Origin: Salinimicrobium flavum
GTDB lineage: Bacteria > Bacteroidota > Bacteroidia > Flavobacteriales > Flavobacteriaceae
DNA: 64,000 nucleotides
Reading direction: 5' to 3'
NCBI RefSeq assembly: GCF_042684505.1
Contig: NZ_JBHULT010000005.1
Coordinates: 310,001-374,000, forward strand
The stretch's first letter is position 1. The number at the start of each line of letters is the position of its first letter. Both the position numbers and the translations under genes were made by a program. Positions 1-8,837 of the stretch are shown in pieces. The notes below the pieces were generated by a model. That model ran no database searches, was not told where the DNA came from, and was given only the letters and a program-made list of their open reading frames with translations.

Positions 1-804
1 TTCAGGTGAACTACCGAAGATCCTGAAATCTCCATAGTCGAAATAGAACAAATAAGGGGAGGGATTCACATTTCGCAGGGCACGGTACACATTGAATTCA
101 TCCCCTTTAAAAGTTTGGGAGAACCTTCGGGAGAGTACCATCTGAAAAACATCGCCCCTTTGGCAATGGTGCTTTACCATTTTCACCTTTTCCATATAAC
201 CTTCGTCTGATTCGTTGGAAACCGGTTCCCCTTCCGCAGAGAAATGATAGGATGCAAAATTTTTCACTTTCAGCAACTGCTCTATTTGCTCCAGGTTACT
301 TTCGGTATCATAACTATGGTCAAAAATGTAGGCTTCATTATTAAAATGATTGATAGCGATGATGTTCTGGTAAACGGCATAGTAGATATCGGGTATCTCC
401 AGGTTGCCTTTCTTCTTATTAATATTAATATTCTCAAAATATCTCACTCCGTCATAGGCGATATACCCGAACAATCCCTGGTTGATGAAATTGAACCTGG
501 GGCCGTTGGAGCTGAACTTTTCTGCAAACTTTTGAATTGCCAGGGGAATTTTAACTTCTGCGTCTATAGGGACATCAAAATTTGAACCGTCAGGGAAAGT
601 TTGTGTAAGTATTTCTTTTTCTACCTTGAGGGATGCAATAGGATTACAGCAGATATAAGAAAAGCTGTTTTCGCTCCCGTGATAGTCACTGCTCTCCAGC
701 AGCAGACTGTTGGGAAACTTATCTCTTATCTTGAGATAGATGCTAACAGGCGTGAAGGTATCTGCCAGAAGGGTTTTATAAGTGGTTTTTAATTTATACA
801 TCAT
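1..804 (-). CDS. trpE: Anthranilate synthase component I, TrpE (N-terminal part, runs off the window)
   Basis: Large subunit of anthranilate synthase, which makes anthranilate from chorismate as the first step of tryptophan synthesis in the cytoplasm. The minus-strand frame is open from an ATG at 804 (a second ATG follows at 801) to the window edge, 268 codons. It reads MMYKLKTTYKTLLADTFTPV at the start and ends with the family block around NPSPYLFYFDYG and FGSSPE, where TrpE proteins bind Trp and begin the chorismate-binding domain. The catalytic C-terminal half lies outside the window. It is preceded on the same strand by a Trp-rich leader peptide and an intrinsic terminator, which fits a trp operon head and decides between TrpE and the related PabB. 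Confidence 0.9.
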   Translation of the reverse strand, partial: MMYKLKTTYKTLLADTFTPVSIYLKIRDKFPNSLLLESSDYHGSENSFSYICCNPIASLKVEKEILTQTFPDGSNFDVPIDAEVKIPLAIQKFAEKFSSNGPRFNFINQGLFGYIAYDGVRYFENININKKKGNLEIPDIYYAVYQNIIAINHFNNEAYIFDHSYDTESNLEQIEQLLKVKNFASYHFSAEGEPVSNESDEGYMEKVKMVKHHCQRGDVFQMVLSRRFSQTFKGDEFNVYRALRNVNPSPYLFYFDYGDFRIFGSSPE

Positions 805-847
805 AGTGCTGTAATCGTTTATTGAAAAAATGCTCATTTATAGACAT

Positions 848-877
848 AAAAAAAGGCCTGTCGTGTGACAAGCCTTT
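848..877 (-). terminator. trpL attenuator: Attenuator hairpin of the trp leader
   Basis: On the minus strand an 11-bp stem (867-877 with 852-862, one G-U pair) closes an ACAC loop and runs into a seven-T tract, ending 44 bases before trpE. It is a typical intrinsic terminator placed between leader peptide and trpE. The loop and 3' arm (860-865, CACGAC) are complementary to the end of the leader ORF (903-908, GTCGTG). This could form the competing antiterminator when a ribosome stalls on the Trp codons. Confidence 0.85.
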
Positions 878-901
878 GTATATAGTTACAGGAGGTGTTG
901 C

Positions 902-958
902 TCACGACGTTCGACGTAAGTACTTCCACCACCAGTTATTGTTTAATTCATTGTTCAT
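902..958 (-). CDS. trpL: trp operon leader peptide (18 aa, three consecutive Trp)
   Basis: The minus strand encodes MNNELNNNWWWKYLRRTS followed by TGA. Three adjacent TGG codons (926-934) lie 52 bases from an intrinsic terminator upstream of trpE. This is the classic layout of ribosome-mediated attenuation: with scarce Trp-tRNA the ribosome stalls at the TGG run and leaves 902-917 free to pair with the terminator loop. With enough Trp the ribosome reaches the stop codon, covers that stretch, and transcription ends. A leader RNA of this kind in Bacteroidetes has been described as the Bacteroid-trp motif; whether this one matches that model was not tested. The start codon lies only 7 bases after the -7 promoter box, so the mRNA may have almost no 5' UTR. 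Confidence 0.85.
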   Translation of the reverse strand: MNNELNNNWWWKYLRRTS

Positions 959-965
959 CTGGAGG

Positions 966-998
966 CAAATATAAGCTGGTTAAATCATTAAATACAAA
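966..998 (-). promoter_or_regulatory. trp operon promoter (TTTG-N21-TATATTTG)
   Basis: On the minus strand a -33 TTTG (995-998) and a perfect -7 box TATATTTG (966-973) are separated by 21 bases, within the range known for Bacteroidetes primary-sigma promoters. The transcript should start near 959-963, directly at the leader peptide. Confidence 0.75.
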
Positions 999-1072
999 TA
1001 AAACCAGAAATTTTAGGATAATATTTAAGGTGAAAAATATTATACTGCGCCGGCCTGTGACATACGGATTAT

Positions 1073-1080
1073 TATCTTTG
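1073..1080 (+). promoter_or_regulatory. -7 promoter box of the rhodanese gene
   Basis: TATCTTTG matches the Bacteroidetes -7 consensus TAnnTTTG and lies 34 bases before the rhodanese start. No clear -33 TTG is seen at the expected distance. Confidence 0.55.
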
Positions 1081-1114
1081 CAGGAATTGAAAAAGTCGAA
1101 CCAAAATCAAAGTT

Positions 1115-1426
1115 ATGAAAGAACTAACTCAGGAAGAATGGAAAGAACAATTGGAAAGGGATGAAAATGCAGAGATCCTGGATGTAAGAACTCAAGAGGA
1201 AGTAGAAGAAGGGTATATTCCCAATGCAAAAAATATTGATATCTATAAAGGCCAGGGGTTTGTAGAAGAGATCCAGAAACTCGACAAGTCCAAAAATTAT
1301 TATGTGTATTGCAGGTCGGGAGCTCGTAGTGCTCAGGCATGTACTTTTATGGATCAAATGGGATTTAAGAACACTTATAATCTTATTGGCGGTTTTTCAA
1401 ATTGGACCGGGCCAAAATCGGAATAA
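1115..1426 (+). CDS. Rhodanese-like domain protein
   Basis: Single-domain rhodanese of 103 residues without a signal peptide, so probably cytoplasmic. Rhodaneses carry sulfane sulfur on a cysteine persulfide and pass it to acceptors such as thiols or cyanide; the physiological partner here is unknown. The domain core is visible as ILDVRTQEEVEEGYIPNA (residues 21-38) and the active-site loop CRSGAR with Cys66, so it should be catalytically competent. The ATG at 1115 follows a -7 box at 1073-1080, and a strong terminator follows at 1452-1491, so it is transcribed alone, divergently from trp. Confidence 0.92.
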   Translation: MKELTQEEWKEQLERDENAEILDVRTQEEVEEGYIPNAKNIDIYKGQGFVEEIQKLDKSKNYYVYCRSGARSAQACTFMDQMGFKNTYNLIGGFSNWTGPKSE

Positions 1427-1451
1427 TTTTAAGTTTTATTTAACATTCGTT

Positions 1452-1491
1452 AAAAGGACGTTTCTTCTCGATGAATAACGTCCTTTTTTTT
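1452..1491 (+). terminator. Terminator of the rhodanese gene
   Basis: An 11-bp stem (AAAAGGACGTT at 1452-1462 with its complement at 1477-1487) is followed by a T run. Confidence 0.85.
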
Positions 1492-1691
1492 ATGCTTTAA
1501 AAACAGCAGCTGCAGGGGATAACCGTAAAAAAATTGTTAAAAAATCAGGGAGTGTCACAGCCGGGAGATATTGTAAATTGGGAGTTAATTATTTTAAAAA
1601 GTTGATTTTCCATATGTTAAAAAATTTGGTTTTTAAATTATTAAACATAGATTCGGAAAATCTTTTAACAATTTAACTTAAAATTTAATTT

Positions 1692-2921
1692 ATGAAATTA
1701 AAAAAAACCTCTACGTTTTTGGCAACCGCTTTTGCAGTTGCAGCAATGGTTTCCTGTTCGAAAGAAGAGGGAACAAACATGGAAATCCAGGAAGAAGCAA
1801 AATTTAATCAAAGCTATTCCCAGGCAATTCCAGACCAATACATTATTGTCTACAAAGAGTCCGGTAAATTAAGTGGAGACCACACGCTTAATAAACAGGA
1901 AGTTCAAAACAAGACACAAAAATTATTAAGCCAAAACGCCATTGGTGATGCCGAGATCATTCAGGTTTACAGTGCAGCTCTTAGCGGGGTAACTGTTAGA
2001 ATGTCTAAGGATCAGGTTGCAAAACTTCGCGGCAATGACAAGATCGCTTACATTGAGCAGGATCAAATCGTTGCTTTAGCTCCTCCTTGTGGAACTCCTA
2101 ATGGAGGTCCATGTGATGGAGACGGTGGCGGTGGTGACGGTGGAACTTCCTCTCAGGAAACTCCTTACGGTATCGCAAGAGTTAATGGAGTGGCAGACTA
2201 TACAGGATCTGGGGTAGCATGGGTGATCGATACAGGTATCGATCTTGACCATGAAGATCTTAATGTTGACGCTTCAAGAGGATTTAACGCTTTCACTTCT
2301 GGTAAGGATGGTGGTTCCCTTGATGACGGTAATGGTCATGGTTCACACGTAGCCGGAACTATTGCTGCCTTGAACAACAGTGTAGGAGTTATTGGTGTTG
2401 CTCCTGGAGCAACTGTAATTCCTGTTAAAGTTCTGGACAGCAGAGGTAGCGGATCTTACTCTGGTGTAATCAATGGAGTAGATCACGTAGCTGCAAACGG
2501 AAACTCAGGTGACGTTGCCAACATGAGTTTGGGTGGACCTGTTTCTGCAGCTCTTGACACTGCGGTTAAAAATGCAGCTGCCAAAGGTATCAAGTTTGCA
2601 CTTGCTGCAGGAAATGATTCTGATGACGCTAACAACTATTCTCCTGCGAGGGTTAATGGCACCAATATCTACACGATTTCTGCAATGGATGTGAATGACA
2701 GCTTTGCTTATTTCTCCAACTTCGGAAATCCACCGGTAGATTATGTTGCTCCTGGAGTTTCTATCAAGTCAACCTGGAAAAGCGGAGGGTACAATACCAT
2801 TAGTGGTACTTCTATGGCCTCTCCTCATGCTGCAGGTATCCTGTTATTAGGTAATGCTTCAACTGACGGTACCGTTTCAGGAGATCCTGACGGAAATGCA
2901 GATGCTATTATGGTTCACTAG
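1692..2921 (+). CDS. Secreted S8 (subtilisin-like) serine protease, lipoprotein
   Basis: Subtilase of 409 residues. A signal peptide ends in a lipobox-like MVSC with Cys22, so the product is probably a lipoprotein exported across the inner membrane. Residues about 48-130 resemble an I9 propeptide (PDQYIIVYKE ... AYIEQDQIV), followed by a Gly/Asp-rich linker (about 133-152). The catalytic triad is complete: Asp180 in WVIDTGID, His219 in GHGSHVAGT, Ser374 in SGTSMASPHAAG, with oxyanion Asn308 in AAGND. This proteinase K-like layout (propeptide plus compact catalytic domain) lacks the C-terminal domain used by type IX secretion. It is a single gene with its own terminator at 2942. The substrate is unknown, and scavenging of extracellular protein is a guess. 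Confidence 0.93.
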   Translation: MKLKKTSTFLATAFAVAAMVSCSKEEGTNMEIQEEAKFNQSYSQAIPDQYIIVYKESGKLSGDHTLNKQEVQNKTQKLLSQNAIGDAEIIQVYSAALSGVTVRMSKDQVAKLRGNDKIAYIEQDQIVALAPPCGTPNGGPCDGDGGGGDGGTSSQETPYGIARVNGVADYTGSGVAWVIDTGIDLDHEDLNVDASRGFNAFTSGKDGGSLDDGNGHGSHVAGTIAALNNSVGVIGVAPGATVIPVKVLDSRGSGSYSGVINGVDHVAANGNSGDVANMSLGGPVSAALDTAVKNAAAKGIKFALAAGNDSDDANNYSPARVNGTNIYTISAMDVNDSFAYFSNFGNPPVDYVAPGVSIKSTWKSGGYNTISGTSMASPHAAGILLLGNASTDGTVSGDPDGNADAIMVH

Positions 2922-2941
2922 AATTAGCATAATATTTTATT

Positions 2942-2969
2942 AAAAAGCACCCTTTAGGGTGCTTTTTTT
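2942..2969 (+). terminator. Terminator of the S8 protease gene
   Basis: A 10-bp stem (AAAGCACCCT with AGGGTGCTTT, loop TT) is followed by a T run. Confidence 0.88.
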
Positions 2970-3037
2970 ATGTTATGTGATATTGATCAGCCTACTAAAA
3001 AATTACAAACCCTACCTTTAGGAAAATTAATAAGAAT

Positions 3038-3736
3038 ATGCGAACCATTGGTCTTATTGGTGGTACATCATGGCACTCCACTATAGTCTATTACCGGTTG
3101 ATCAACGAACTGGTAGGAAAGAAAATCGGATCCCAGGCAAATCCTCCCCTAATCATTTATAGTCTTAATATTGAATTGATGCGGGAGCAGGACAGGAACA
3201 AGATCGAACATACTTATCTCCATATTGCACGAAAACTTGAAATAGCAGGTGCAAAGGCCCTTATCATTTGTGCCAATACCCCACACATGGTTTATGAGTA
3301 TGTACAACCCAAAATCTCAATACCCATTCTGCATATTGCCGATGCTGTGGGAGAAATGGCAAAAAAAGAAAACCTTAGGACACTTGGACTGCTGGGAAAC
3401 AGGCCTACCATGACCGGAGGATTTATTCAAAAAAGACTCTCTGAAAAATTTGGGATCACCACGTTGATTCCTGATGAGGATTATATAGATATTTCCCATG
3501 AATATGTTTCCAAAGAACTCACCCAGGGAAAATTTACCCAAACGGCACGTTCTTTTTTCATTGACCAGATGCAGTTGCTGAAAGAGAAAGGTGCAGAAGG
3601 TATTATTCTTGGATGTACTGAACTGCCCCTTCTAATTGAGCAGCAGGATTTTGATCTTCCGCTTATTCCCACCACCCAGCTACATGCCCAAATGGCTGCA
3701 GATTTTATTCTCAGGAGTTCTATGGCCAGCCATTAA
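3038..3736 (+). CDS. Aspartate/glutamate racemase family protein
   Basis: Cofactor-independent amino-acid racemase of 232 residues, the usual length for aspartate racemases. Both catalytic cysteines are present: Cys78 in CANTPH and Cys193 in GCTELPLL, in the two mirrored halves of the fold. The N-terminus reads TIGLIGGTSW, typical of the aspartate racemase branch (IGG-TSW) rather than MurI. The likely reaction is interconversion of L- and D-aspartate or a related acid in the cytoplasm. It stands alone between two terminators, so the context gives no hint of a pathway. Confidence 0.88.
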   Translation: MRTIGLIGGTSWHSTIVYYRLINELVGKKIGSQANPPLIIYSLNIELMREQDRNKIEHTYLHIARKLEIAGAKALIICANTPHMVYEYVQPKISIPILHIADAVGEMAKKENLRTLGLLGNRPTMTGGFIQKRLSEKFGITTLIPDEDYIDISHEYVSKELTQGKFTQTARSFFIDQMQLLKEKGAEGIILGCTELPLLIEQQDFDLPLIPTTQLHAQMAADFILRSSMASH

Positions 3737-3750
3737 AAAGATATTATACC

Positions 3751-3793
3751 AAAAAAAGAAGAGAGATCCCCCAATCTCTCTTCTTCTTTTTTT
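3751..3793. terminator. Terminator, probably bidirectional
   Basis: A long A/G-rich arm (3751-3767) pairs with 3774-3790 around a short C-rich loop and has T runs on both strands. It lies between the racemase (+) and the convergent DUF1206 gene (-). Confidence 0.8.
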
Positions 3794-3923
3794 AAAAATT
3801 TACAAACTACCTTTTAAATATACACGTGTTTCTCTAAATGGTATAAACCAAATTTAGGTAACAAATCCCGTGATTGGAATAGGGGTATACACCCATTTTT
3901 CACCAGATCAATGAGATTGGATC

Positions 3924-4724
3924 CTAACCCTGAAACCTCCTGTATTTGGCCATTAGGAACATATAGATCGCATATGCAATAAGACCTGTGGCCACCGCAC
4001 CCATTAACCAGGCCCCATAGGATGATTCCTGGAGGAAAGAGAAAACTTCAGTGGTTGTTTTGATCTCAGAAGGTTCATTGGTCATGGCTGCTTTTATAGC
4101 AAATGAACCAATTATCGCGAAGATCACCCCGCGGGCACTAAGGCCTACTTCTGCAGTGGTGTTGATACTCTTTCTCTTCTTTTCATCATGAATGGAAGAG
4201 AGATCGAATTTTTTATAATAATTATTTTTCCAGGCCTTATAGAATTGAAAGAGACCTGCGATAATAATTCCGGCACCTACAATTCCAATGATGAGCAAGC
4301 CAGTTTCACTGGCGAGGAAGGAGGATTTCTGAGCAGAGGATCCCGAGCCTCCCGAACTCCCGCTTCCCGACCCGGAACCTACCACACGCAGTACGGCCAT
4401 TGCTGCAAAGCCCAGGTACAGGAGCCCGCTTATGAAAAAGGCTGTTCTTTTTGTCTTTCCTTTAAAGTCATCTCCAATATTTTCAGGGTCTTTTACAGAC
4501 TGTATAAAGCGCCAGGTAGAATAGCTGGCTAGCCCTATAGCCATTAAAATGAGTAGAACGTTACCAAATGTTTGTTTGTCAAGGAATTCCAATACCTGTA
4601 AACCGCCGGTTTTTTGTCCTCCCATATTAAAGGCAGCCATTAATGTGAGAACTCCTGTAATGGCGTATACTACTCCTTTGGCCACAAAACCCGTACGGGC
4701 GATATTTTTCGTCTTATTTTTCAT
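3924..4724 (-). CDS. DUF1206 domain membrane protein
   Basis: Integral membrane protein of 266 residues with about six hydrophobic helices arranged as three repeats of a two-helix DUF1206 unit (repeat starts ARTGFVAKGVVYAITG, then KTKRTAFFISGLLYLGF and EVGLSARGVIFAIIG). A Gly/Ser-rich linker (GSGSGSGSSGGSGSS) separates the second and third units. No catalytic residues are evident and the family has no assigned function. It is transcribed alone, convergently with the racemase gene. Confidence 0.85.
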   Translation of the reverse strand: MKNKTKNIARTGFVAKGVVYAITGVLTLMAAFNMGGQKTGGLQVLEFLDKQTFGNVLLILMAIGLASYSTWRFIQSVKDPENIGDDFKGKTKRTAFFISGLLYLGFAAMAVLRVVGSGSGSGSSGGSGSSAQKSSFLASETGLLIIGIVGAGIIIAGLFQFYKAWKNNYYKKFDLSSIHDEKKRKSINTTAEVGLSARGVIFAIIGSFAIKAAMTNEPSEIKTTTEVFSFLQESSYGAWLMGAVATGLIAYAIYMFLMAKYRRFQG

Positions 4725-4880
4725 TTCTCGTCTTTTGGATGGTTAGCTACTAAATTTACAGGAAAGACAACAGAAAGCCAATGAATTATAAATTCTTTAA
4801 GTTTTAACTTCCAGTGAGATCACAGGTATATCCTTTGAAATTTTGTGGATCACTGAGTTCAGGCTGAATAAGGATTTGGA

Positions 4881-6695
4881 TCAAAGTCCGGGGATCTTTC
4901 CTGTACCGGTATCCTTCCGGTAGCAGGAACCTTCGGGTGGATAATCCAGTGTATCTTCGATCTCTTTGATCTTCTGCGGATCGAACTTTGGAAGAGGCAT
5001 TTCCCCTTTTTCTTTCCAATGCCTTACTTTTTCTTCCGCAGATCTGGATTTTTCCGTAGACAAGCCATGGTCTTTTGCGAAATAAAGAGTTTGCGAAGGG
5101 AAGGCGAAGCCTGTACCGCTCTCATTAACGATATCCATCATTCTCAATAACAGATCCTCCTGGACTTCCAGGAATTCATCATAATTTGAGGCCAGAATAT
5201 AAGAGAAGACCTCCAGGTCAATGGAATCTGAATTGAGCTTTATGAATCTCACCCTGGCAGAATCTGAAGCTACTTTTGGATGTTTATATAAAACGGCTCT
5301 TAGCTCTACCAGGAGGAACCTTATTTGGTCTGGGGTTGTCTCATATCGAAGACCCAGTATAGGGTGGTACCAAAACCGGTCCCGATGGGCGTAATTTTCT
5401 ATTTTACTTGAAGAGAATTCGCCATTGGGGATGGTAACAACCGTTCGGTCAAGGGTACGAATTCTCGTAGACCGCATTCCTACTTTCTCTACGGTACCCA
5501 AAGTGTCCCCCACCTTACAGAAATCCCCCACCCTAATTGGCTGGTCTGTGATGAGCGTAACGCTGCCAACAAAATTCTCAATGGTTTTTTGTGCCCCCAG
5601 GGCAAGCGCAAGACCACCTATTCCCAGGGCTGCGATACCTGTAGTCACATCAACACCAAAAGTACCCAGTATGGCTATGATACCAAATATCACAATGGCG
5701 ATCTTAGCTGCTCTCTTTAAAAAAAGCACCACTGAAACTCCCGAGATATTTCCTCGGGAACTCATTCTTCTTTTGCTGAAGGTACCAATGAACTCGGTGA
5801 GCCTCCAGAGCAGTATGAGAAATGCGACAAAGCCAATGATCACCGTAATTCCGCTTAAGCGTTGGCGCAGGATAATGGACATCCCGGTTTCACGCGTAAG
5901 ATAGACGAATAACAATACAGCCGCATAAAGTTCTACAGGTAAAGCAAAAGCCTTAATTACTCCCGAGGTGGGCTCCTGTTGAGCTTTTCTCCAGATCTTT
6001 GGGATGAGCAGAACGATAAGGGAAACGATACTCCAGGATATGAGGTAAGCAAAGGCTGCCAGGAACAATGCAACCAGCCACTGGCCAACTGGTACACCTC
6101 CCCATTCATTGTCCTGCAGAAATTTGGGAAGCACCCTTTCTACGGCAATAGCACTTTCTTCAACCGTACTTACAGAGGCAATACTTTCAACCGTTGCCGA
6201 GGAGAACAGCCAGAGAGCCTCCCCCTCGGTATCTTTTACATCCTCCATCAAAAGGTCTACTGTTTCGCCTTCAATAGTAACGGTTCCTACTTTTTCAAGG
6301 TTGGGTTCAAGGTTATCATCTGTTCTTCCTGAAGCTTCCTCACTTATCCAGGAGTAGGGAAGGATCTGTCCCCTTTGATTTAAAAGTTCTTCCAGCATTT
6401 CAGCCAGTTCGTCGCCGTTTTCGGCATCAACAGCAGTGCCCGAAAAATTAAAATACCGGCTTGCCCTTTCATAATTTCTGTCGGCCACCGCAGTTAAAAA
6501 GCCCGAGATACTACCCCTGGGGGATCGCCTCCCCAAAGAATCCTGCCGAACCTGGGGTTCTGCCTGCTCCTGTTCTTCTGAAGGGGCTTCAGGTATGAAC
6601 TGAGCATGGGCTGGTAGAATGCCGCTTAAAACTACCAGCAAGATGAATATTGTCTGGAATAAATATTTGAGAGGAGTAATGATTTTAGAACTCAT
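4881..6695 (-). CDS. MscS-family mechanosensitive channel with periplasmic N-terminal domain
   Basis: Large MscS-type channel that would release solutes on osmotic downshock through the inner membrane. I take the ATG at 6695 because it opens a clear signal peptide (MSSKIITPLKYLFQ... cut after AHAQ); the frame stays open to an ATG at 6779, which would add 28 unlikely residues. From 6695 the product is 604 residues. Order: signal peptide, about 170 residues of predicted periplasmic domain, three to four membrane helices, then the MscS core with the pore-lining helix (GIAALGIGGLALALGAQ) and the beta domain (DQPIRVGDFCKVGD ... VTIPNGEF). The last about 60 residues are charged. It is a single gene with no visible partner. 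Confidence 0.9.
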   Translation of the reverse strand: MSSKIITPLKYLFQTIFILLVVLSGILPAHAQFIPEAPSEEQEQAEPQVRQDSLGRRSPRGSISGFLTAVADRNYERASRYFNFSGTAVDAENGDELAEMLEELLNQRGQILPYSWISEEASGRTDDNLEPNLEKVGTVTIEGETVDLLMEDVKDTEGEALWLFSSATVESIASVSTVEESAIAVERVLPKFLQDNEWGGVPVGQWLVALFLAAFAYLISWSIVSLIVLLIPKIWRKAQQEPTSGVIKAFALPVELYAAVLLFVYLTRETGMSIILRQRLSGITVIIGFVAFLILLWRLTEFIGTFSKRRMSSRGNISGVSVVLFLKRAAKIAIVIFGIIAILGTFGVDVTTGIAALGIGGLALALGAQKTIENFVGSVTLITDQPIRVGDFCKVGDTLGTVEKVGMRSTRIRTLDRTVVTIPNGEFSSSKIENYAHRDRFWYHPILGLRYETTPDQIRFLLVELRAVLYKHPKVASDSARVRFIKLNSDSIDLEVFSYILASNYDEFLEVQEDLLLRMMDIVNESGTGFAFPSQTLYFAKDHGLSTEKSRSAEEKVRHWKEKGEMPLPKFDPQKIKEIEDTLDYPPEGSCYRKDTGTGKIPGL

Positions 6696-6908
6696 AGATG
6701 CTAAGATACGTTTTCGAAGGATTATGGCCATCCCTGTAAAATTCTGAAATTTATTTTGTGAAGACAAAATAATGAACAATTAAAGATCCTGAGAAGTCTC
6801 GGATGATCATAAATGATTGCTTTAACTTGTTTACGTGTTCAATTTCATCAGAAAGTTGAGAGACTAAAGATCTTACCCAGGATTTAAAAAGTAATTTTCT
6901 GAATTACT

Positions 6909-8837
6909 TTACTTCTTCGTACTTATATTTTTATTTCGTTGTGGGCTATTATACCATAAGCTCAGGATGAGAATTAACAAAAGGCCCTGTCCCAGAAGTG
7001 ATTCCGCAGAAGAATAAATTCCCAGCCATTCTATTCTTATATCGATTGGTATCATAGTGACAGAGAGTAAACCAGACTCCTGGATAGAGTGGATGCCCTT
7101 GCCCATAAGGATCAACGCTAATAGAACAATCATCCAGGATGAATACAAAAAGAGTTGCCTGATTGGAATTTTCTGTGAATACTTAACAAACAGCACTACG
7201 AGAACAGCAATTATACTGAACGCCACCAATACACCAAGTCCAATAGAGGACTGATTTCCGGGTATTGTCTCCAGTTTAATAGCTTGAAGGAAAAGAACCG
7301 ACTCGAAAGCTTCACGGAAAACAACCATGAAAGAAAAGAAAGCCAATCCCCACATATTTTCGGTCTTCAACAACTTCTGAATTCTTTTTTCAATAAATAC
7401 CTTCCATCTCTTTGCATGCGAATTGGAATGTAACCAGAAACCAACATAAGTTAAAACCAATACGGCCAGAAGGGTCACTATTCCTTCAAGTATCTCCCGA
7501 TTTTGGCCGCTTAACTGCAGAAGGAAGTCAGACATGTACCAACCTGCAAATCCCAACAAAACAGCAGTAATCCATCCCCCATGGAGCCATGGTAATGCTT
7601 TTTTCATTCTTGCACTGCGAATAATCGTTAGGACCACTGCAATGATGAGGAATGCTTCTATTCCTTCCCGTAAAAGGATGGAAACTGTTAATATAAAGGC
7701 GAGCCAAAAACCGAGCTTTTCACCCTTCATCATAGTCCCTGCCCTGGCAATCATTTCCAGGGAAAGATTTACCTGATGGGTTACTGCCTCAAGGGATTTC
7801 TTTTTTTCAATCGTACTTCGCAATTCGAACATCTGTTTCTCCAGTTGCACCATAAACGCAGGATCCTTTGCCCTAAGTTGGACCTCCACGGGCTCTACAC
7901 CCTCAAGGTATGCGGCGAGGGCCTGTTTGCGCGCAAGAGAAGTTTCCCCTTCTGTATATGCCAGCAAAGCAGAATTCAAATATTCTTTCGCTAAATCAAG
8001 GGAGTTATAAGTATCGGGAATATGAAGCCGGATAATCTTTATTTTTTCTTTTGCCTTTTTTCTATCGTCTCCTAATTTGTTAAGTAACTCCAGATCTGAC
8101 AAGCTGGCAACATCTGTCAAATTCACTTCTTCAGGGAGGTTTCTAGCCTTTTGGTTTCCGCTCCTTTCAAAACGCAGGGATTTAATGTAAAAGGCCAAAT
8201 CCCAAACTTCTTCATCCTTGAGTTCCGGAAAAGCTTTCATCTCTGTTCCTTCAACTCCTAAACGAATGGTATTATAAGCCTGAAAGGGAGAAACCTGCTC
8301 CATGTGCTTATCGTTTAGAAAATTAGTTGGAGTAGGATCCATACTTTGTGCTAAAGGACCCTTTCCATTCCCGGCCTCACCATGACAGCTCAAACAGTTT
8401 TTTGCGTATAACTGTTTTCCCCGGGAGTGGTCTGGCCAATGAAGGGGGGCGACCTGGTACCCCGTCACTTCTATTAGTTCCAATCTTATTTTTTGCGCAA
8501 GTTCCGCAACCTTAGTTAACCCGGCTTTTTCCTGGATGAGAATTTTTAACTGCTCAACCTGTGACAAGAAATCCACTTCCTCCTTCTCAAATTCATTTTT
8601 TAAAGGTTTCAGCAATTCATACACTGTGGTACTAAATTCCAGCATTTCCTTATATTCAGCTGCATTAATTATTTTTCCATCTTTAACTGCGGTTGCGTAA
8701 TCCCTGGCAATATAATCCAGCAGATGTATAGCCATTTGTGTGTTGTCATCCCTGGAGGTGGCAGTGGCCACCACAGAATTAGAAAGAAACAGCACACCGG
8801 TAATCAAAAAGGTGATGGAAATGGTTTTTAAATACAT
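6909..8837 (-). CDS. Cytochrome c-FTR1 fusion, iron permease
   Basis: Fusion of 642 residues: a signal peptide (to about residue 27), a helical periplasmic region, a c-type cytochrome domain with heme motif CLSCH (Cys148, Cys151, His152) and a likely axial Met200, then an FTR1-type permease of about seven helices. Both FTR1 iron-binding motifs are present, REGIE at 390-394 and REAFE at 508-512. In FTR1/EfeU systems iron uptake is coupled to oxidation of Fe2+; here the attached heme may serve that electron step, which is inference. RefSeq-style annotation knows this as the cytochrome c/FTR1 family, so the architecture is not new. Lead transport (PbrT) is an alternative substrate. A palindrome lies just upstream at 8852-8879. 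Confidence 0.88.
   Translation of the reverse strand: MYLKTISITFLITGVLFLSNSVVATATSRDDNTQMAIHLLDYIARDYATAVKDGKIINAAEYKEMLEFSTTVYELLKPLKNEFEKEEVDFLSQVEQLKILIQEKAGLTKVAELAQKIRLELIEVTGYQVAPLHWPDHSRGKQLYAKNCLSCHGEAGNGKGPLAQSMDPTPTNFLNDKHMEQVSPFQAYNTIRLGVEGTEMKAFPELKDEEVWDLAFYIKSLRFERSGNQKARNLPEEVNLTDVASLSDLELLNKLGDDRKKAKEKIKIIRLHIPDTYNSLDLAKEYLNSALLAYTEGETSLARKQALAAYLEGVEPVEVQLRAKDPAFMVQLEKQMFELRSTIEKKKSLEAVTHQVNLSLEMIARAGTMMKGEKLGFWLAFILTVSILLREGIEAFLIIAVVLTIIRSARMKKALPWLHGGWITAVLLGFAGWYMSDFLLQLSGQNREILEGIVTLLAVLVLTYVGFWLHSNSHAKRWKVFIEKRIQKLLKTENMWGLAFFSFMVVFREAFESVLFLQAIKLETIPGNQSSIGLGVLVAFSIIAVLVVLFVKYSQKIPIRQLFLYSSWMIVLLALILMGKGIHSIQESGLLSVTMIPIDIRIEWLGIYSSAESLLGQGLLLILILSLWYNSPQRNKNISTKK

Noticed and set aside
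244..792. Plus-strand open frames of 113 and 63 codons at the left edge
   Set aside because: They lie antisense to the clear TrpE reading frame on the minus strand, which shows conserved family motifs.
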